A DNA stretch of 64,000 bases from Myxococcales bacterium (lineage in GTDB: Bacteria > Myxococcota_A > Polyangia > Polyangiales > Polyangiaceae). Shown here in pieces: positions 19,177-29,425 of this stretch. Location of the stretch: contig SXNL01000061.1 of the NCBI GenBank assembly GCA_005777185.1, positions 38,908 to 102,907 on the forward strand. Direction: 5' to 3'. Made by a program: the position numbers and the translations under genes. The notes under the pieces are model-generated. The model was given only the letters and a program-made list of their open reading frames with translations. It ran no database searches and was not told the DNA's origin. How positions within the stretch are numbered: position 1 is the stretch's first letter; every line of letters starts with the position of its first letter.

Positions 19177-21999
19177 ATGGAACCCCGCGGGCTTCGGGGG
19201 GAACGGGGCGGCACGCGGCTTGAAAGCGTCCCGGTCATGGAGTCCATCCACCCGTCCATTCGCCCGCCGGGCCACGCACGCGGGGGGGCCGCCGCGCTCA
19301 CGACGACCAGCCTCCTCGAGCGCTACGAGCTCGCGATCGCGGGGTCGACCGACGGGATCTGGGACTGGGACATGCGCACGAGCGAGGTCTTCTTCTCCGC
19401 GCGCTGGAAGGCCCAGCTCGGATACGGCCCGAAGGAGCTGCCGAACCGCTTCGACACGTGGCTCCGCCTGATGCACCCCGACGACATCGCGGGGTGCATG
19501 GAGAAGCTCGACGCGTACCTGGAGAAGGGCGACGGTTCCTTCGAGACCGAGCTCCGCATGATCCACAAGGACGGCAGCGTCCGATGGTTCCTCGCGCGGG
19601 GCGTCGCGCGGCGCGACGACGAGGGCCGCCCCTACCGCATGGCAGGATCCTTCGCGGACATCACCGCCCGCAAGAAGGCAGACGAGGAGCGCGACCGCTT
19701 CTTCGACATGACCGTGGACCTCCTCGCCATCGGCGGCCTCGGCGGGAACCTCGTGCGCGTGAACCCGGCGTGGCGGAAGACCCTCGGGTGGGCGGAAGGC
19801 CAGCTCGTCGGCCGATCCCTGATCGATCTCGTGCACGACGACGACCGGCAACGCCTCGTCGACGCGATGTTCGACGTGTCGCACGCCGCACCGGTGGAGT
19901 CGTTCGAGGCGCGCTTCCAGCGGAAGAACGGCTCGTTCGCGTGGCTGCTCCTGTCCGCGACCCCCACGGACGAGGGCAACGTGTACTACGCGGCGCGCGA
20001 CATCACGGAGCGCAAGGCCACCGAGGAACAGCTCCGCAAGAGCGAGGAGCACTTTCGCCGCCTCCTCGACGCCGCGCCCGTGATGATCTGGATGAGCGGG
20101 CCGACGATGTCGTGCACCTACGTCAACATCGCCTGGCGCGCGGTCACGGGGCGCGCGCTCGCCGACGAGCTCGGCCTCGGCTTCCTGTCGCAGGTCCACG
20201 AGGACGACCGGGCGGCGCGCTTCGCGAACCTGGACGCAGCCTTCAAGACCCGCCAGGCGTATCGGACCGAGTACCGCCTCCGCGGGGCGGACGGGGCGTA
20301 CCGCTGGATCCTGGAGAACGGCTCGCCGCGTTTCGGCGCCGTGCAGGGCGTCGACGGCGCCGGGGCCGGCTCGCGCTTCGACGGCTTCGTGGCGTCGTGC
20401 GTGGACATCACCGACCAGCACAGGGCGCGCGAGCAAGCGCTCGAGAACTCTCGCGCGAAGGCTCAGTTCCTCGCGAACATGAGCCACGAGATCCGGACGC
20501 CGATGAACTGCGTGATCGGCATGACACAGCTCCTGCGCGACACGAACCTCGACACGGAGCAGCGCCACTACGTCGAGGCCGTGTCGTCGTGCGCGGAGAC
20601 GCTGCTCACGCTCATCAACGACATCCTCGACTTCTCCAAGATCGAGGCCGGTCGGCTCGACATCGAGACCGTCGACTTCGATCTCCGGAATGCGGCCGAG
20701 GAGGTGACCGAGCTCCTCGCGGAGCGCGCCGAGAGCCGGGGCGTTTCGCTCTCCGTCCTCTTCGATCCGGAGGTGCCACCCGCCGTCGGCGGCGATCCGA
20801 CGCGCATCCGCCAGGTGCTCACCAACCTGATCGGGAACGCGGTCAAGTTCACCGAGAAGGGGGGCGGCGTCTCGGTCACGGCGCGCCTCGTGGAGCGCGG
20901 AGACAGACACCACGTCGTCCGCTTCGCGGTCGCGGACACGGGAATCGGCATCCCGGAGGAGGCCATGCCGCGCCTCTTCCACGCCTTCACGCAGGCGGAC
21001 GGCTCCACGACGCGCAAGTACGGGGGGACGGGCCTCGGCCTGGCGATCTGCAAGCAGCTCGTCAACCTGATGGGAGGCGACGTCGAGGTCGAGAGCAAGG
21101 TGGGACGAGGGAGCACGTTCTCGTTCACGCTGCGCCTCGAGGCACGCGCCACGCCGCCGGTCACGCCGCTCGCGCAGCTGGAGGGCATGCGGGTCCTGTG
21201 CGTGGACGATCGCGAGATCGATCGGGCGGTCATCCGGGGGCACCTCGAGCAGCGTGGGATCGTGGTGACGACCGCGGCGAGCGGCGCGGAGGCGGTGGAG
21301 ATCCTCCTCGCGGCCCACAACCGGGAGGAGCCGTTCCAGCTCGTCATCAGCGATCTCACGATGCCGGAGATGGACGGCGTGGAGCTCGCGCGCCACATCC
21401 GGGACATCGAGGAAATCGCCGCCACACCGCTGGTCCTGGTGACCTCGTGGACGCGCCGCTCCCATTTCGCGCGTGCGCGGGTGGCCGGCTACGCCCGATG
21501 CATCACGAAGCCACTGCGCCACCGACAGCTCGTCGAGGCGATCCAGATCGCGGTCACGCCCCGGGCGACGACCGCCGTCTTGCAGGCGACGCCGCGCGCG
21601 AGCACGCCGTCGGCCAAGCCCGCCCTCGCCGCGCACGTCCTCCTCGTCGAGGACAACAAGGTGAACCAGCAGGTCGCGATGCGCATGCTGCGGAAGCTGG
21701 GCTGCACCGTGGAGGTCGCGAACGACGGCGCGGAGGCGCTCGAGCTCGTGACCAGCGGCGCCTTCGAGATCGTCTTCATGGACTGCCAGATGCCCAGGAT
21801 GGACGGATACGAGGCGTCCATGGCCATCCGCAAGACCGAGGGGGCGACGCGGCACACACCCATCGTCGCGATGACGGCGAACGCCATGAAGGGCGACCGC
21901 GAGAAGTGCCTCGGCGCCGGAATGGACGACTACATCGCCAAGCCGATCCAGCGCGCGGAGCTCGAACGCGCGCTGACCAACTGGGTGAAGCGCGCCTGA
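19177..21999 (+). CDS. PAS-PAS-PAS-HisKA-HATPase-REC-REC hybrid histidine kinase
   Basis: NMSHEIRTPMNCVIGMTQLL; GTGLGLAICKQLVNLMGG; REC1 LVISDLTMPEMDGVEL; REC2 FMDCQMPRMDGYEAS. True start may be ATG 19237. Confidence 0.95.
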   Translation: MEPRGLRGERGGTRLESVPVMESIHPSIRPPGHARGGAAALTTTSLLERYELAIAGSTDGIWDWDMRTSEVFFSARWKAQLGYGPKELPNRFDTWLRLMHPDDIAGCMEKLDAYLEKGDGSFETELRMIHKDGSVRWFLARGVARRDDEGRPYRMAGSFADITARKKADEERDRFFDMTVDLLAIGGLGGNLVRVNPAWRKTLGWAEGQLVGRSLIDLVHDDDRQRLVDAMFDVSHAAPVESFEARFQRKNGSFAWLLLSATPTDEGNVYYAARDITERKATEEQLRKSEEHFRRLLDAAPVMIWMSGPTMSCTYVNIAWRAVTGRALADELGLGFLSQVHEDDRAARFANLDAAFKTRQAYRTEYRLRGADGAYRWILENGSPRFGAVQGVDGAGAGSRFDGFVASCVDITDQHRAREQALENSRAKAQFLANMSHEIRTPMNCVIGMTQLLRDTNLDTEQRHYVEAVSSCAETLLTLINDILDFSKIEAGRLDIETVDFDLRNAAEEVTELLAERAESRGVSLSVLFDPEVPPAVGGDPTRIRQVLTNLIGNAVKFTEKGGGVSVTARLVERGDRHHVVRFAVADTGIGIPEEAMPRLFHAFTQADGSTTRKYGGTGLGLAICKQLVNLMGGDVEVESKVGRGSTFSFTLRLEARATPPVTPLAQLEGMRVLCVDDREIDRAVIRGHLEQRGIVVTTAASGAEAVEILLAAHNREEPFQLVISDLTMPEMDGVELARHIRDIEEIAATPLVLVTSWTRRSHFARARVAGYARCITKPLRHRQLVEAIQIAVTPRATTAVLQATPRASTPSAKPALAAHVLLVEDNKVNQQVAMRMLRKLGCTVEVANDGAEALELVTSGAFEIVFMDCQMPRMDGYEASMAIRKTEGATRHTPIVAMTANAMKGDREKCLGAGMDDYIAKPIQRAELERALTNWVKRA

Positions 22000-22003
22000 T
22001 ACA

Positions 22004-22018
22004 CATGTAATCTACATG
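22004..22018. repeat. Palindrome site B (intergenic, perfect 6-bp arms)
   Basis: CATGTA-ATC-TACATG. Confidence 0.7.
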
Positions 22019-22143
22019 GATATGCCGCGGGTGCGGTTGGGCGCGCGACCACCACGTCGCAGGCTCGTCGCTGGCCGCGACGAGGGGGCTGGCTGCCGTT
22101 TGGTTGTGGGCGCCACCCCGCCCCGTATGTCATCCTTCCTGGC

Positions 22144-24705
22144 ATGAGAAGCGCCGCCTGCCTTGGCCTCATCGGTCTCGCCGCCCTCCCCTTCATCGCC
22201 TGCTCCTCGACGAACGTGGACGTCCCCGCGGGCGAGCCCGCCCCGTGCAAGAACGTCACCGAGGCGTCGCGCTTCGAGTCGGGATCGCCCGACGGGCACG
22301 CGGATCCGTTCGGCGCCGGGCCGGCGAACCAGGCGCGCGCGGGGCGCATCAAGGCCGCCGACGCGATCAAGCAGGCCGCCAACGCGCGAAACAAGGTCCG
22401 GGTCGGCGACTTCGTGATGACCAACGGCAAGATCGTGGCCTACGTCGAGGACAAGGGCCCGTCGGACGGCTACAACACGTTCGGCGGCGAGCTCCTCGCG
22501 ATCGAGCCGGTCGGCGCGGACGGAAGGCCGCTCGGCATCTCCCAGTACGGCGAGACCCTGATCGCCTTCTCGCGGCAGACGGTCCTCCCGGAGACCGTCA
22601 CGGTCCTCGCCGACGGCTCGGACGGCAAGGCGGCCATCGTCCGCGCGTCGGGGAAGCTCACCAACATCCCGTTCCTCGACACTTTCAAGGCGATCCTCGC
22701 CGACGAGTACGGGTTCCCCGCGGCCCTCGACTACATCCTCGAGCCCGGCGCCGAGAAGCTGAAGATCCGCCTCTCGCTCATGAACACGACCGGCGACGAC
22801 GTGAGCTTCGCGCGCAAGCAGATGCTCGGCTTCTTCCACAGCCACAGGTCCACGACGTACACGGAGGATCAGGGCTTCGCCACGGCCACGGGGAAGAACG
22901 CGTGGGTCGGAGAGGACGCGGTCACCTCCTCGTTCGCGCTCCGCGTGCCCGGCGGCACGATCGACGCGAACCTCGAGGTATCCGGCTTCCAGTACTTCTC
23001 GACCAGCGGCCTCGCCGTCGAGGCGTGCGGCAAGAAGAGCGTCGACTACCTCGAGGTCATCCCGGCCGCGGGCAGCGTGGACGCCCTCCGCGAGGCCATC
23101 CGCCGCGTGGACCAGAAGCCCGCGTGGCGCGAGGTGAAGGGCACCGTGTCTGGCGACGCGGGCGCCACGATCCCGGGGGCGACGGTCCACGCGCTCGCGG
23201 CCGACGGCAAGTACCTCACGCGCGCGTTCGCGGACGAGCGGGGCGTCTTCCGCCTCCACCTCCCCGCGGAGACGGTGCAGCTCTACGCGACGGCGAAGGG
23301 CCACGAGGTCTCCACCCCACGCGCGACGACCGGCCAGGAGGTCGACGTCGCCCTCAAGCTGAAGGAGCCCGCGTACATCTCGATCGTGGCGCGGGAGGGG
23401 TCGACGCCGCTCCCCGTGCGGGTCCAGGTGATCCCCTCGAAGGCCGTCGCGAAGGCGCCCGCGACGTTCGGCGAGAAGCCCGAGGAGGGGAGCCGCCTCT
23501 ACCAGCATTTCGCCGTGACGGGCGACGCGACGCTCCCGGTTCCGCCGGGGGATCATCGCGTCATCGTCACCCGCGGCCACGAGTACGATCTCCTCGACCA
23601 GACCGTGACGGCCGAGGCCGGAAAGACCGTCGAGATCAAGGCGAACCTCGCCCGCTCCGTCGACTCCGCGGGCGTGATGTGCGGCGACTTCCACATCCAC
23701 TCGAACTTCTCGGCCGACTCGTTCGACACGCCTCTCGACAAGGTCAAGGGGGCCATCGCCGACGGCCTCGAGATCCCCGTCTCGAGCGAGCACGAGTGGA
23801 TCATCGACTTCCAGCCGATCATCCGGGATCTTCGGCTCACCAAGTGGGCGTATGGCTTCCCCTCCGAGGAGCTCACGACGTTCACGTTCGGCCACTTCGG
23901 CGTCGTCCCCATCCAGCCGCGACCCGACGCACAGAACAACGGCGCCATCGGCTGGATCGGCCGCTCGGGGGACCAGATCTTCCAGGCCGTCGCGGATCTG
24001 CCGGAGAAGCCCGTCCTCATCGTCAACCACCCGTCGGGCGGCGGCTTCACGTCCTACTTCTCGCAGGTGAGCTTCGATCGCGCGAAGGGCGAGGGCTCGG
24101 GCGCCAACTGGAGCGGCAAGTTCGAGGCGCTCGAGGTCTTCAACGACTCGAGCTGGGAGAAGAACCGGAACGCCTCGGTCGCGGACTGGCTCTCGATGCT
24201 GGACGCGGGGAAGACGACGTGGGCCATCGGCAGCTCGGACAGCCATTACCTCCGGACGTCGCCCGTGGGCTATCCGCGCACGTGCATGCGCTTCGGCCAC
24301 GACGATCCGGAGAAGCTGACCGCCGAGCTCGTGCGTGACGTCCTGCGCTCCGGGAACACGACCATCTCGGGCGGCCTCTACATGACCGTGGAGGCCCCCG
24401 GCGGGGCGCCGATCGGCGGAAAGAGCACGGCCGGCACCTACAAGGTCGTCGTCCAGGCCCCCACGTGGCTCAAGCCCGACGCCATGAAGCTCGAGGTGGT
24501 CATCGACGGCGCGACCGCGCAGACGATCGACCTCGTCGACTCCGCCACGGGCGTCGGCCACCGGTGGGCGGCCGACGTGAACGTCGCGCCGACGTCGAGC
24601 AAGAAGCGACACTACGTGGTGTTTCACGCCAAGGGTGGGGGGGACCTCTCGCCGCTCCACCCCGGCCGCGATCCGTTCGCGGTGTCGAACCCCATCTTCT
24701 TCTGA
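22144..24705 (+). CDS. CehA/McbA-like PHP-type metallohydrolase lipoprotein
   Basis: Lipobox LPFIACSS; PHP-like motif GVMCGDFHIHSNFSADSFDTPLDKVKGAIADGLEIPVSSEHEW; GSSDSHYLRTSPVGYPRT. Confidence 0.85.
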   Translation: MRSAACLGLIGLAALPFIACSSTNVDVPAGEPAPCKNVTEASRFESGSPDGHADPFGAGPANQARAGRIKAADAIKQAANARNKVRVGDFVMTNGKIVAYVEDKGPSDGYNTFGGELLAIEPVGADGRPLGISQYGETLIAFSRQTVLPETVTVLADGSDGKAAIVRASGKLTNIPFLDTFKAILADEYGFPAALDYILEPGAEKLKIRLSLMNTTGDDVSFARKQMLGFFHSHRSTTYTEDQGFATATGKNAWVGEDAVTSSFALRVPGGTIDANLEVSGFQYFSTSGLAVEACGKKSVDYLEVIPAAGSVDALREAIRRVDQKPAWREVKGTVSGDAGATIPGATVHALAADGKYLTRAFADERGVFRLHLPAETVQLYATAKGHEVSTPRATTGQEVDVALKLKEPAYISIVAREGSTPLPVRVQVIPSKAVAKAPATFGEKPEEGSRLYQHFAVTGDATLPVPPGDHRVIVTRGHEYDLLDQTVTAEAGKTVEIKANLARSVDSAGVMCGDFHIHSNFSADSFDTPLDKVKGAIADGLEIPVSSEHEWIIDFQPIIRDLRLTKWAYGFPSEELTTFTFGHFGVVPIQPRPDAQNNGAIGWIGRSGDQIFQAVADLPEKPVLIVNHPSGGGFTSYFSQVSFDRAKGEGSGANWSGKFEALEVFNDSSWEKNRNASVADWLSMLDAGKTTWAIGSSDSHYLRTSPVGYPRTCMRFGHDDPEKLTAELVRDVLRSGNTTISGGLYMTVEAPGGAPIGGKSTAGTYKVVVQAPTWLKPDAMKLEVVIDGATAQTIDLVDSATGVGHRWAADVNVAPTSSKKRHYVVFHAKGGGDLSPLHPGRDPFAVSNPIFF

Positions 24706-25718
24706 TGACCCACCCCAACCACGCCCGCCTGGCGGCGGTGTACGGGAGACGGCCCGTCGTCCTCGCGCCGATGGAGGATGTGACGGACGTCGTCTTCCGC
24801 CGCCTCTGCCGGAGCGTCGGTGCGGACGTCGCGATGACCGAGTTCGTCAACGTCGAGGGCCTCCTCCGCGGCTGCCGGAACGCGAAGCGGAAGATCCGCC
24901 TCGCCGACGATGACCGTGACACCGCCATCCAGATCTATGGCGCCGATCCGGACCGCCTCGCCGAGGCCGCGGAGGTCGCGGAGGCCGCCGAGCCGTTCTT
25001 CATCGACGTCAACTGCGGCTGCTGGGTGCCCAAGATCGCGGGCCGGGGAGCGGGCGCGGGCTGGCTGCGCGATCCGGAGAAGATGGTCGAGATGGTGCGC
25101 ATGATCGTGCGCCGTGTCTCCCTGCCGGTCACCGTGAAGACGCGCATCGGCTACGGGCCCGAAGATCGCATGCCCATCCTCGACCTCGCTCGCCGCCTGG
25201 AGGACGCGGGCGCCGCCGCGATCACGATCCACTGCCGGACGGCGCAGATGGGACACGGCGGTGCGGCCGACTGGTCCTACGCCGCGCGCGCGAAGGTCGG
25301 CCTCCAGATCCCGGTGCTGGTGAACGGCGACGTCCGCACGGCCGACGACGCGATGCGCGCGCTCGAGTCCACCGGTTGTGACGGCGTCATGGTCGGCCGC
25401 CGCGCCATCGAGCACCCGTGGATCTTCCGCGAGGCCTACGGCCTCCTCCGCGACGGCGCCCGCGTCACGCCTCCGACCCGCGGCGAGCGGCTTGCGCTCT
25501 GCAAGGAGCACCTCGTGGCGAACGTGGGTGAGCGGGGCGAGCCCCACGGCGTCCGCGTCACGCGCAGACACCTCTCGGGCTACCTGAGCGGGCTCCCGGG
25601 CGCGGCTCAGCTGCGCCAGAAGCTCAACCTCTGCGACTCGCTCGCCGGGTGCCTCGAGATCCTGGGTTCGGGACGGGAGCCGGGACCGACGAGCCACGCA
25701 GACGGGGCGCAGCGGTGA
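24705..25718 (+). CDS. tRNA-dihydrouridine synthase
   Basis: VLAPMEDVTDVVFRRLCRSVGADVAMTEFVNVEG; VNCGCWVPKIAGRGAGAGWLRDPE; VKTRIGYG; ATGA overlap with upstream gene. Confidence 0.92.
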   Translation: MTHPNHARLAAVYGRRPVVLAPMEDVTDVVFRRLCRSVGADVAMTEFVNVEGLLRGCRNAKRKIRLADDDRDTAIQIYGADPDRLAEAAEVAEAAEPFFIDVNCGCWVPKIAGRGAGAGWLRDPEKMVEMVRMIVRRVSLPVTVKTRIGYGPEDRMPILDLARRLEDAGAAAITIHCRTAQMGHGGAADWSYAARAKVGLQIPVLVNGDVRTADDAMRALESTGCDGVMVGRRAIEHPWIFREAYGLLRDGARVTPPTRGERLALCKEHLVANVGERGEPHGVRVTRRHLSGYLSGLPGAAQLRQKLNLCDSLAGCLEILGSGREPGPTSHADGAQR

Positions 25719-27184
25719 ACCGACGGATGGCCCTCGCGCTGTGCGGGGTCGTGGCCGCGACCCTGACCGCGAGCGCCTCCTGCAGCCCGGATCCGGGCTT
25801 TCCCGCGACCGCCCTCGACGCGGGCGCCGAGGCGAGCGCCGACGCCGCGACCGACACGTCGGTGGGGACGCCCGACGTCGCGCTCGACGCGAGGCGGGAC
25901 GTCGGCGACTTCCCGCTCGCGAAGGGAGATCCCTGCCGCGGGACGCCGCTCCCGCTCGATCGACACTTCGTCCCGACCGGAATGTGCGCGCGCCTCGTGG
26001 CCAGGGTGGAGGGCAGCGCGCGACAGATCGCCTTCGCGCCGAACGGCGATCTCTTCGTGGCCACCTACGAGGGGGACGCGCTCCTCCTGCGTGACGACGA
26101 CGCGGACGGCTCTTATTCGCCCACCGAGATCCACCGCTACGCCATGAACGGCACGGCCCTCGGCAACAACGTCGAGATCACGGCCGACCACGTCTACGCG
26201 GGCACGCAGGACAGCGTCGTGCGGTGGCCGTACGCGCCGAAGGCCCTCGCGCCCGCGGGAGCCCGTGAGGTCGTCGTCTCGGGCCTCCCGCAGCTGGGCG
26301 GCCACCCGCTCCACACCGTGCACGTGTGGGACGGGTGGCTCTACGTGCACGCGGGGTCGGCGGACAACATGACCAATCCCATGAGCCCCGCTTACGACAC
26401 CGATCGTTCGCTGCTCAAGCGCTTCAAGCTCGCCGACTTCAAGCCTGGCGCTCCCCTCGCCTGGAAGACGGGCGAGGTCGTCGCCGTCGGGCTCCGCAAC
26501 ATGCTCGGCTACACGCGGAACGCCGCCGGCAAGATGTTCGGTGTCGTCAACGGGATCGACGACATCTCGTACAGGAGCGCCGACGTCCACGAGGACAACC
26601 CCGGCGAGCAGATCGTCGAGCTCGGTGTCGGCCGGCGCTACGGCTACCCGTTCTGCTTCACCGCCCAGCACATCGTCGTCGGGGGCTCGGTCGTGCCCGC
26701 CGGGACTCAGCTGCTCAACGAGGGGTTCCTGTCTCCGTACGACGACACGTGGTGCGCGCTGAACTCCGAGCGCCCCGCCACGTTCGTCCAGGCCCACACG
26801 GCTCCGCTCGACATCCTCTTCTTCGACGCTCACCCCAGGGGCGCGCTGCCGGAGCGCTGGCGGGGCGGCGCGTTCGTGTCGCTCCACGGCTCGGTCGATC
26901 GGTCGGTGTTCACGGGATACAAGGTCGTGTGGATCCCGTTCGACGCCGCCGGGAAGACGCCCATGCCGGTGTCCACACCGACGGGCGCGTCCTTCCCGTA
27001 CGAGACCGTGTTCGGCGGCGGCACGTCGAGCGGGCCGGTGGATGGGCTATGGACGTGGACGGCGGGCGGCGTCTCCGAGTCGCCGCGGCCGGTCGGGCTC
27101 GCGATCTCGCCTGTCGACGGCGCGCTCTACGTGTCGAGCGATCTGGGCGGCTTCGTGTACCGCGTGGGCGTCTCCCCGAAGTGA
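25715..27184 (+). CDS. Lipoprotein with glucose/sorbosone-dehydrogenase-like (PQQ) beta-propeller
   Basis: Lipobox SASCSP; NGDLFVATYEG, GLRNMLGYTRNAAGKMFGVVNGIDD, PLDILFFD ... WRGGAFVSLHGSVDR. Confidence 0.82.
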   Translation: MNRRMALALCGVVAATLTASASCSPDPGFPATALDAGAEASADAATDTSVGTPDVALDARRDVGDFPLAKGDPCRGTPLPLDRHFVPTGMCARLVARVEGSARQIAFAPNGDLFVATYEGDALLLRDDDADGSYSPTEIHRYAMNGTALGNNVEITADHVYAGTQDSVVRWPYAPKALAPAGAREVVVSGLPQLGGHPLHTVHVWDGWLYVHAGSADNMTNPMSPAYDTDRSLLKRFKLADFKPGAPLAWKTGEVVAVGLRNMLGYTRNAAGKMFGVVNGIDDISYRSADVHEDNPGEQIVELGVGRRYGYPFCFTAQHIVVGGSVVPAGTQLLNEGFLSPYDDTWCALNSERPATFVQAHTAPLDILFFDAHPRGALPERWRGGAFVSLHGSVDRSVFTGYKVVWIPFDAAGKTPMPVSTPTGASFPYETVFGGGTSSGPVDGLWTWTAGGVSESPRPVGLAISPVDGALYVSSDLGGFVYRVGVSPK

Positions 27185-27238
27185 CCCGCGGGGGCTCGGG
27201 CTGGCAGACGCGAGGGGCTCCCGGCCCCTCGACCCCGG

Positions 27239-28021
27239 CTACGGAGTGATTCGCGCCCGCTCGCCCGACGAGGCGTGGCTCTCGAACACCTCGGCGACGA
27301 GCTTGCGCACGGCCGCCGCCTCGAAGGGCTTCTTGAGGTGGCGGTTGGGGACGCTCGAGAGGAAGTGCCGGCTGGGCAGCGTGAACCCTCCGCCCGTGAG
27401 GAACACGACACGCGAGGCCATGTGCGGGCGATCCCTCCGGAGGACGCCATAGAACTCCATGCCGCTCATCTTGGGCAGCGCGAGATCGCACACGATCACG
27501 TCGAATGCGTCCGCTTCGAGGGCGGCGAGCGCCTGGTGCGCGTCGACGACCGCCTTGACCGCATACTCGGCGAGTATCCGCTCGAGCACCTTGCCAATCG
27601 TGGGCTCGTCGTCGATGACCAGCACCCTGCCGCGCCTCCCCCCGGACGCGAGCCGGCCTGGGCGCAGGGCGCCCGTGATCGGGACGGTCGCCACGGCCCT
27701 CGAGGTCAGGAGGAACATGACCGCGTCGCTTCGCCCCACCGTGCTCCCCTCGATCCGCGTGCCGCGCGTCTCGACCACCGCCGTACCGACGGCGTGCGTC
27801 ACGGCGAACTCGACCTCGTTGAGCGGGAGGTCAACCCCGAGCAACTCGCCGGCGGGCCGCCCCTCCGCCTCCGTAGGCGAGCACGTCACAAGGCTCGCGA
27901 ACCGGTCCGACGCCCACGCCACGACACCGTCCTCGCGGCTGAGCGCCACGGCGTCCGGCATCAGGTTGAGCAGCGTGTCGACGTCGACTGGCCCCATCGC
28001 AGCCACGGATGTCACCAGCAC
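27239..28021 (-). CDS. PAS-like sensory domain plus C-terminal response-regulator receiver
   Basis: LMPDAVALSREDGVVAWASDRFASL (PAS-like); REC VLVIDDEPTIGKVLERI ... VIVCDLALPKMSGMEFYGVL ... LKKPFEAAAVRKL. Start may be 27997. Confidence 0.85.
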   Translation of the reverse strand: MLVTSVAAMGPVDVDTLLNLMPDAVALSREDGVVAWASDRFASLVTCSPTEAEGRPAGELLGVDLPLNEVEFAVTHAVGTAVVETRGTRIEGSTVGRSDAVMFLLTSRAVATVPITGALRPGRLASGGRRGRVLVIDDEPTIGKVLERILAEYAVKAVVDAHQALAALEADAFDVIVCDLALPKMSGMEFYGVLRRDRPHMASRVVFLTGGGFTLPSRHFLSSVPNRHLKKPFEAAAVRKLVAEVFESHASSGERARITP

Positions 28022-28069
28022 ATCGGGGGGCCTGTCAAGTTTCGAGCGCGCGAGCTAGGCTCGCGATCC

Positions 28070-28756
28070 TTGCGCACCGAGATCGTCGTCGACAAGGAGC
28101 ACCACCATCGGGTGCTCTCCAGGATCGGGCTGGCGAGGGTCGAGGTGTGGATCGCCACGGCCACGCTGAAGGCCCTCTTCGCCGAGGCACCCATCGGGTC
28201 CGTCGCTCGCGCGCGCGGGCGGTGGGTGTCGATCGTGGACACGCTCCGCGAGCTCGTGGGCCGTGGCGTCGACGTGCGGATCCTCCACGGGGCCCCGCCG
28301 TCGGCGCCGTTCGCCCGCGCGCTCGAAAAGGGAGGCCCCCGACTCGCCATGCGCCATTGCCCGCGCGTCCACCTCAAGATGATCGCGATCGACGGTGAGG
28401 CACTCTACCTCGGCAGCGCGAACCTCACGGGGGCGGGCCTCGGCGCCAAGCAGGAAGGCCGGCGCAACTTCGAGATGGGGATCCTCACTTCGGACGAGCG
28501 CGCCCTCGAGCGCGCGCAGGGCCGCTACGATGCCATCTGGCGCGGGAAGGAGTGCGGCGGGTGCAAGCTCCGAAAGGTGTGCCCGGCGCCGCTCGACGGC
28601 GTGGCCGCACCCCTGGCGGCTTCGCGAGCCAGACAGCGGGCCGCGGACGGCGGACAGCGGACAGCGGACCGGGGACGGCGCGGCGGAAAGCCCGCGGCGA
28701 ACAGCCGGCAGCGGGCGGCTTCCACGCCCGCACGTCGGGCTCCACGCCGCGGGTAG
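28070..28756 (+). CDS. Phospholipase D-like (single HKD) protein with Cys cluster and repeat-derived tail
   Basis: HLKMIAIDGEALYLGSANLTGAGL HKD motif; CGGCKLRKVCPAP; TTG start inferred; C-term tail encoded by the heptamer repeat. Confidence 0.75.
   Translation: MRTEIVVDKEHHHRVLSRIGLARVEVWIATATLKALFAEAPIGSVARARGRWVSIVDTLRELVGRGVDVRILHGAPPSAPFARALEKGGPRLAMRHCPRVHLKMIAIDGEALYLGSANLTGAGLGAKQEGRRNFEMGILTSDERALERAQGRYDAIWRGKECGGCKLRKVCPAPLDGVAAPLAASRARQRAADGGQRTADRGRRGGKPAANSRQRAASTPARRAPRRG
28629..28690. repeat. Degenerate GC-rich heptamer repeat (GGACAGC/GGACGGC)
   Basis: ccagacagcgggccgcggacggcggacagcggacagcggaccggggacggcg; resembles the tract at 61492-61550. Confidence 0.7.
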
Positions 28757-28758
28757 AC

Positions 28759-29415
28759 CTACTTCGCGCGGAAGCTCCCCACCAGCTTCTCGAAGTCGGG
28801 CTTTGCCTTCTCGATCGTCTTCTCGCCGCCCGTGAGCTTGAAGAAGAACGTCGGCTCCGTCTCGACGACGGCGCCGAGGAGCGCCTGCTTCTCCTTCGGA
28901 GCCCCCGGCGGAGCGCCGGGCATGCCCGACCCCGCGAAGGTGCCACGAAGCTCCACGAGGGTGACGTCGAGCCCGTTCACCTTGCGCTTCGTACGCGTGG
29001 GAGTGGCGCCGCCGAACTGACCCGCCCACCGCGTGATGTTCGCCTCGACGCCGCCGCCGACCTGCGTGACGCTCATCTCCGCGTCTTCCGTGTCGGGCGC
29101 GGCCTTGGGGATCTTGTAGGTCGCCTTGCGCATCGAGCTCGTGCTCGGTGCGGTCGTCCAGGCCTTGGGGACGTCCCACTGCATGTCACCCGGCGTCGGG
29201 CTGGCGGCGGCGGAGGCCGACGGGGCCACGCTCGTGCCGGGCGGGACGACGTGGGCCGGCGTGGGCGGCGCGGCGGACGACGCGGAAGGCGGGGCGGGCG
29301 TCGGCGGCACGACCTCGGCCTTCGCCGCGTCTGGCTCGGGCGTCTTCTGGCACCCGAGGTGCGCCGCGACGACGGCACCGAGCAACGTGAGCGCGAGCGC
29401 GAGGGATGCCTTCAT
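28759..29415 (-). CDS. Lipoprotein, unknown function
   Basis: MKASLALALTLLGAVVAAHLGCQKTPEPD lipobox; Ala/Pro-rich linker, then a compact domain. Confidence 0.8.
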   Translation of the reverse strand: MKASLALALTLLGAVVAAHLGCQKTPEPDAAKAEVVPPTPAPPSASSAAPPTPAHVVPPGTSVAPSASAAASPTPGDMQWDVPKAWTTAPSTSSMRKATYKIPKAAPDTEDAEMSVTQVGGGVEANITRWAGQFGGATPTRTKRKVNGLDVTLVELRGTFAGSGMPGAPPGAPKEKQALLGAVVETEPTFFFKLTGGEKTIEKAKPDFEKLVGSFRAK

Positions 29416-29425
29416 GTCGCGCTCG

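Noticed and set aside
19209-19225. Sigma-54-like CGGCACG-N4-TTGAA before the hybrid kinase
   Set aside because: The invariant -12 GC (TTGC) is missing.
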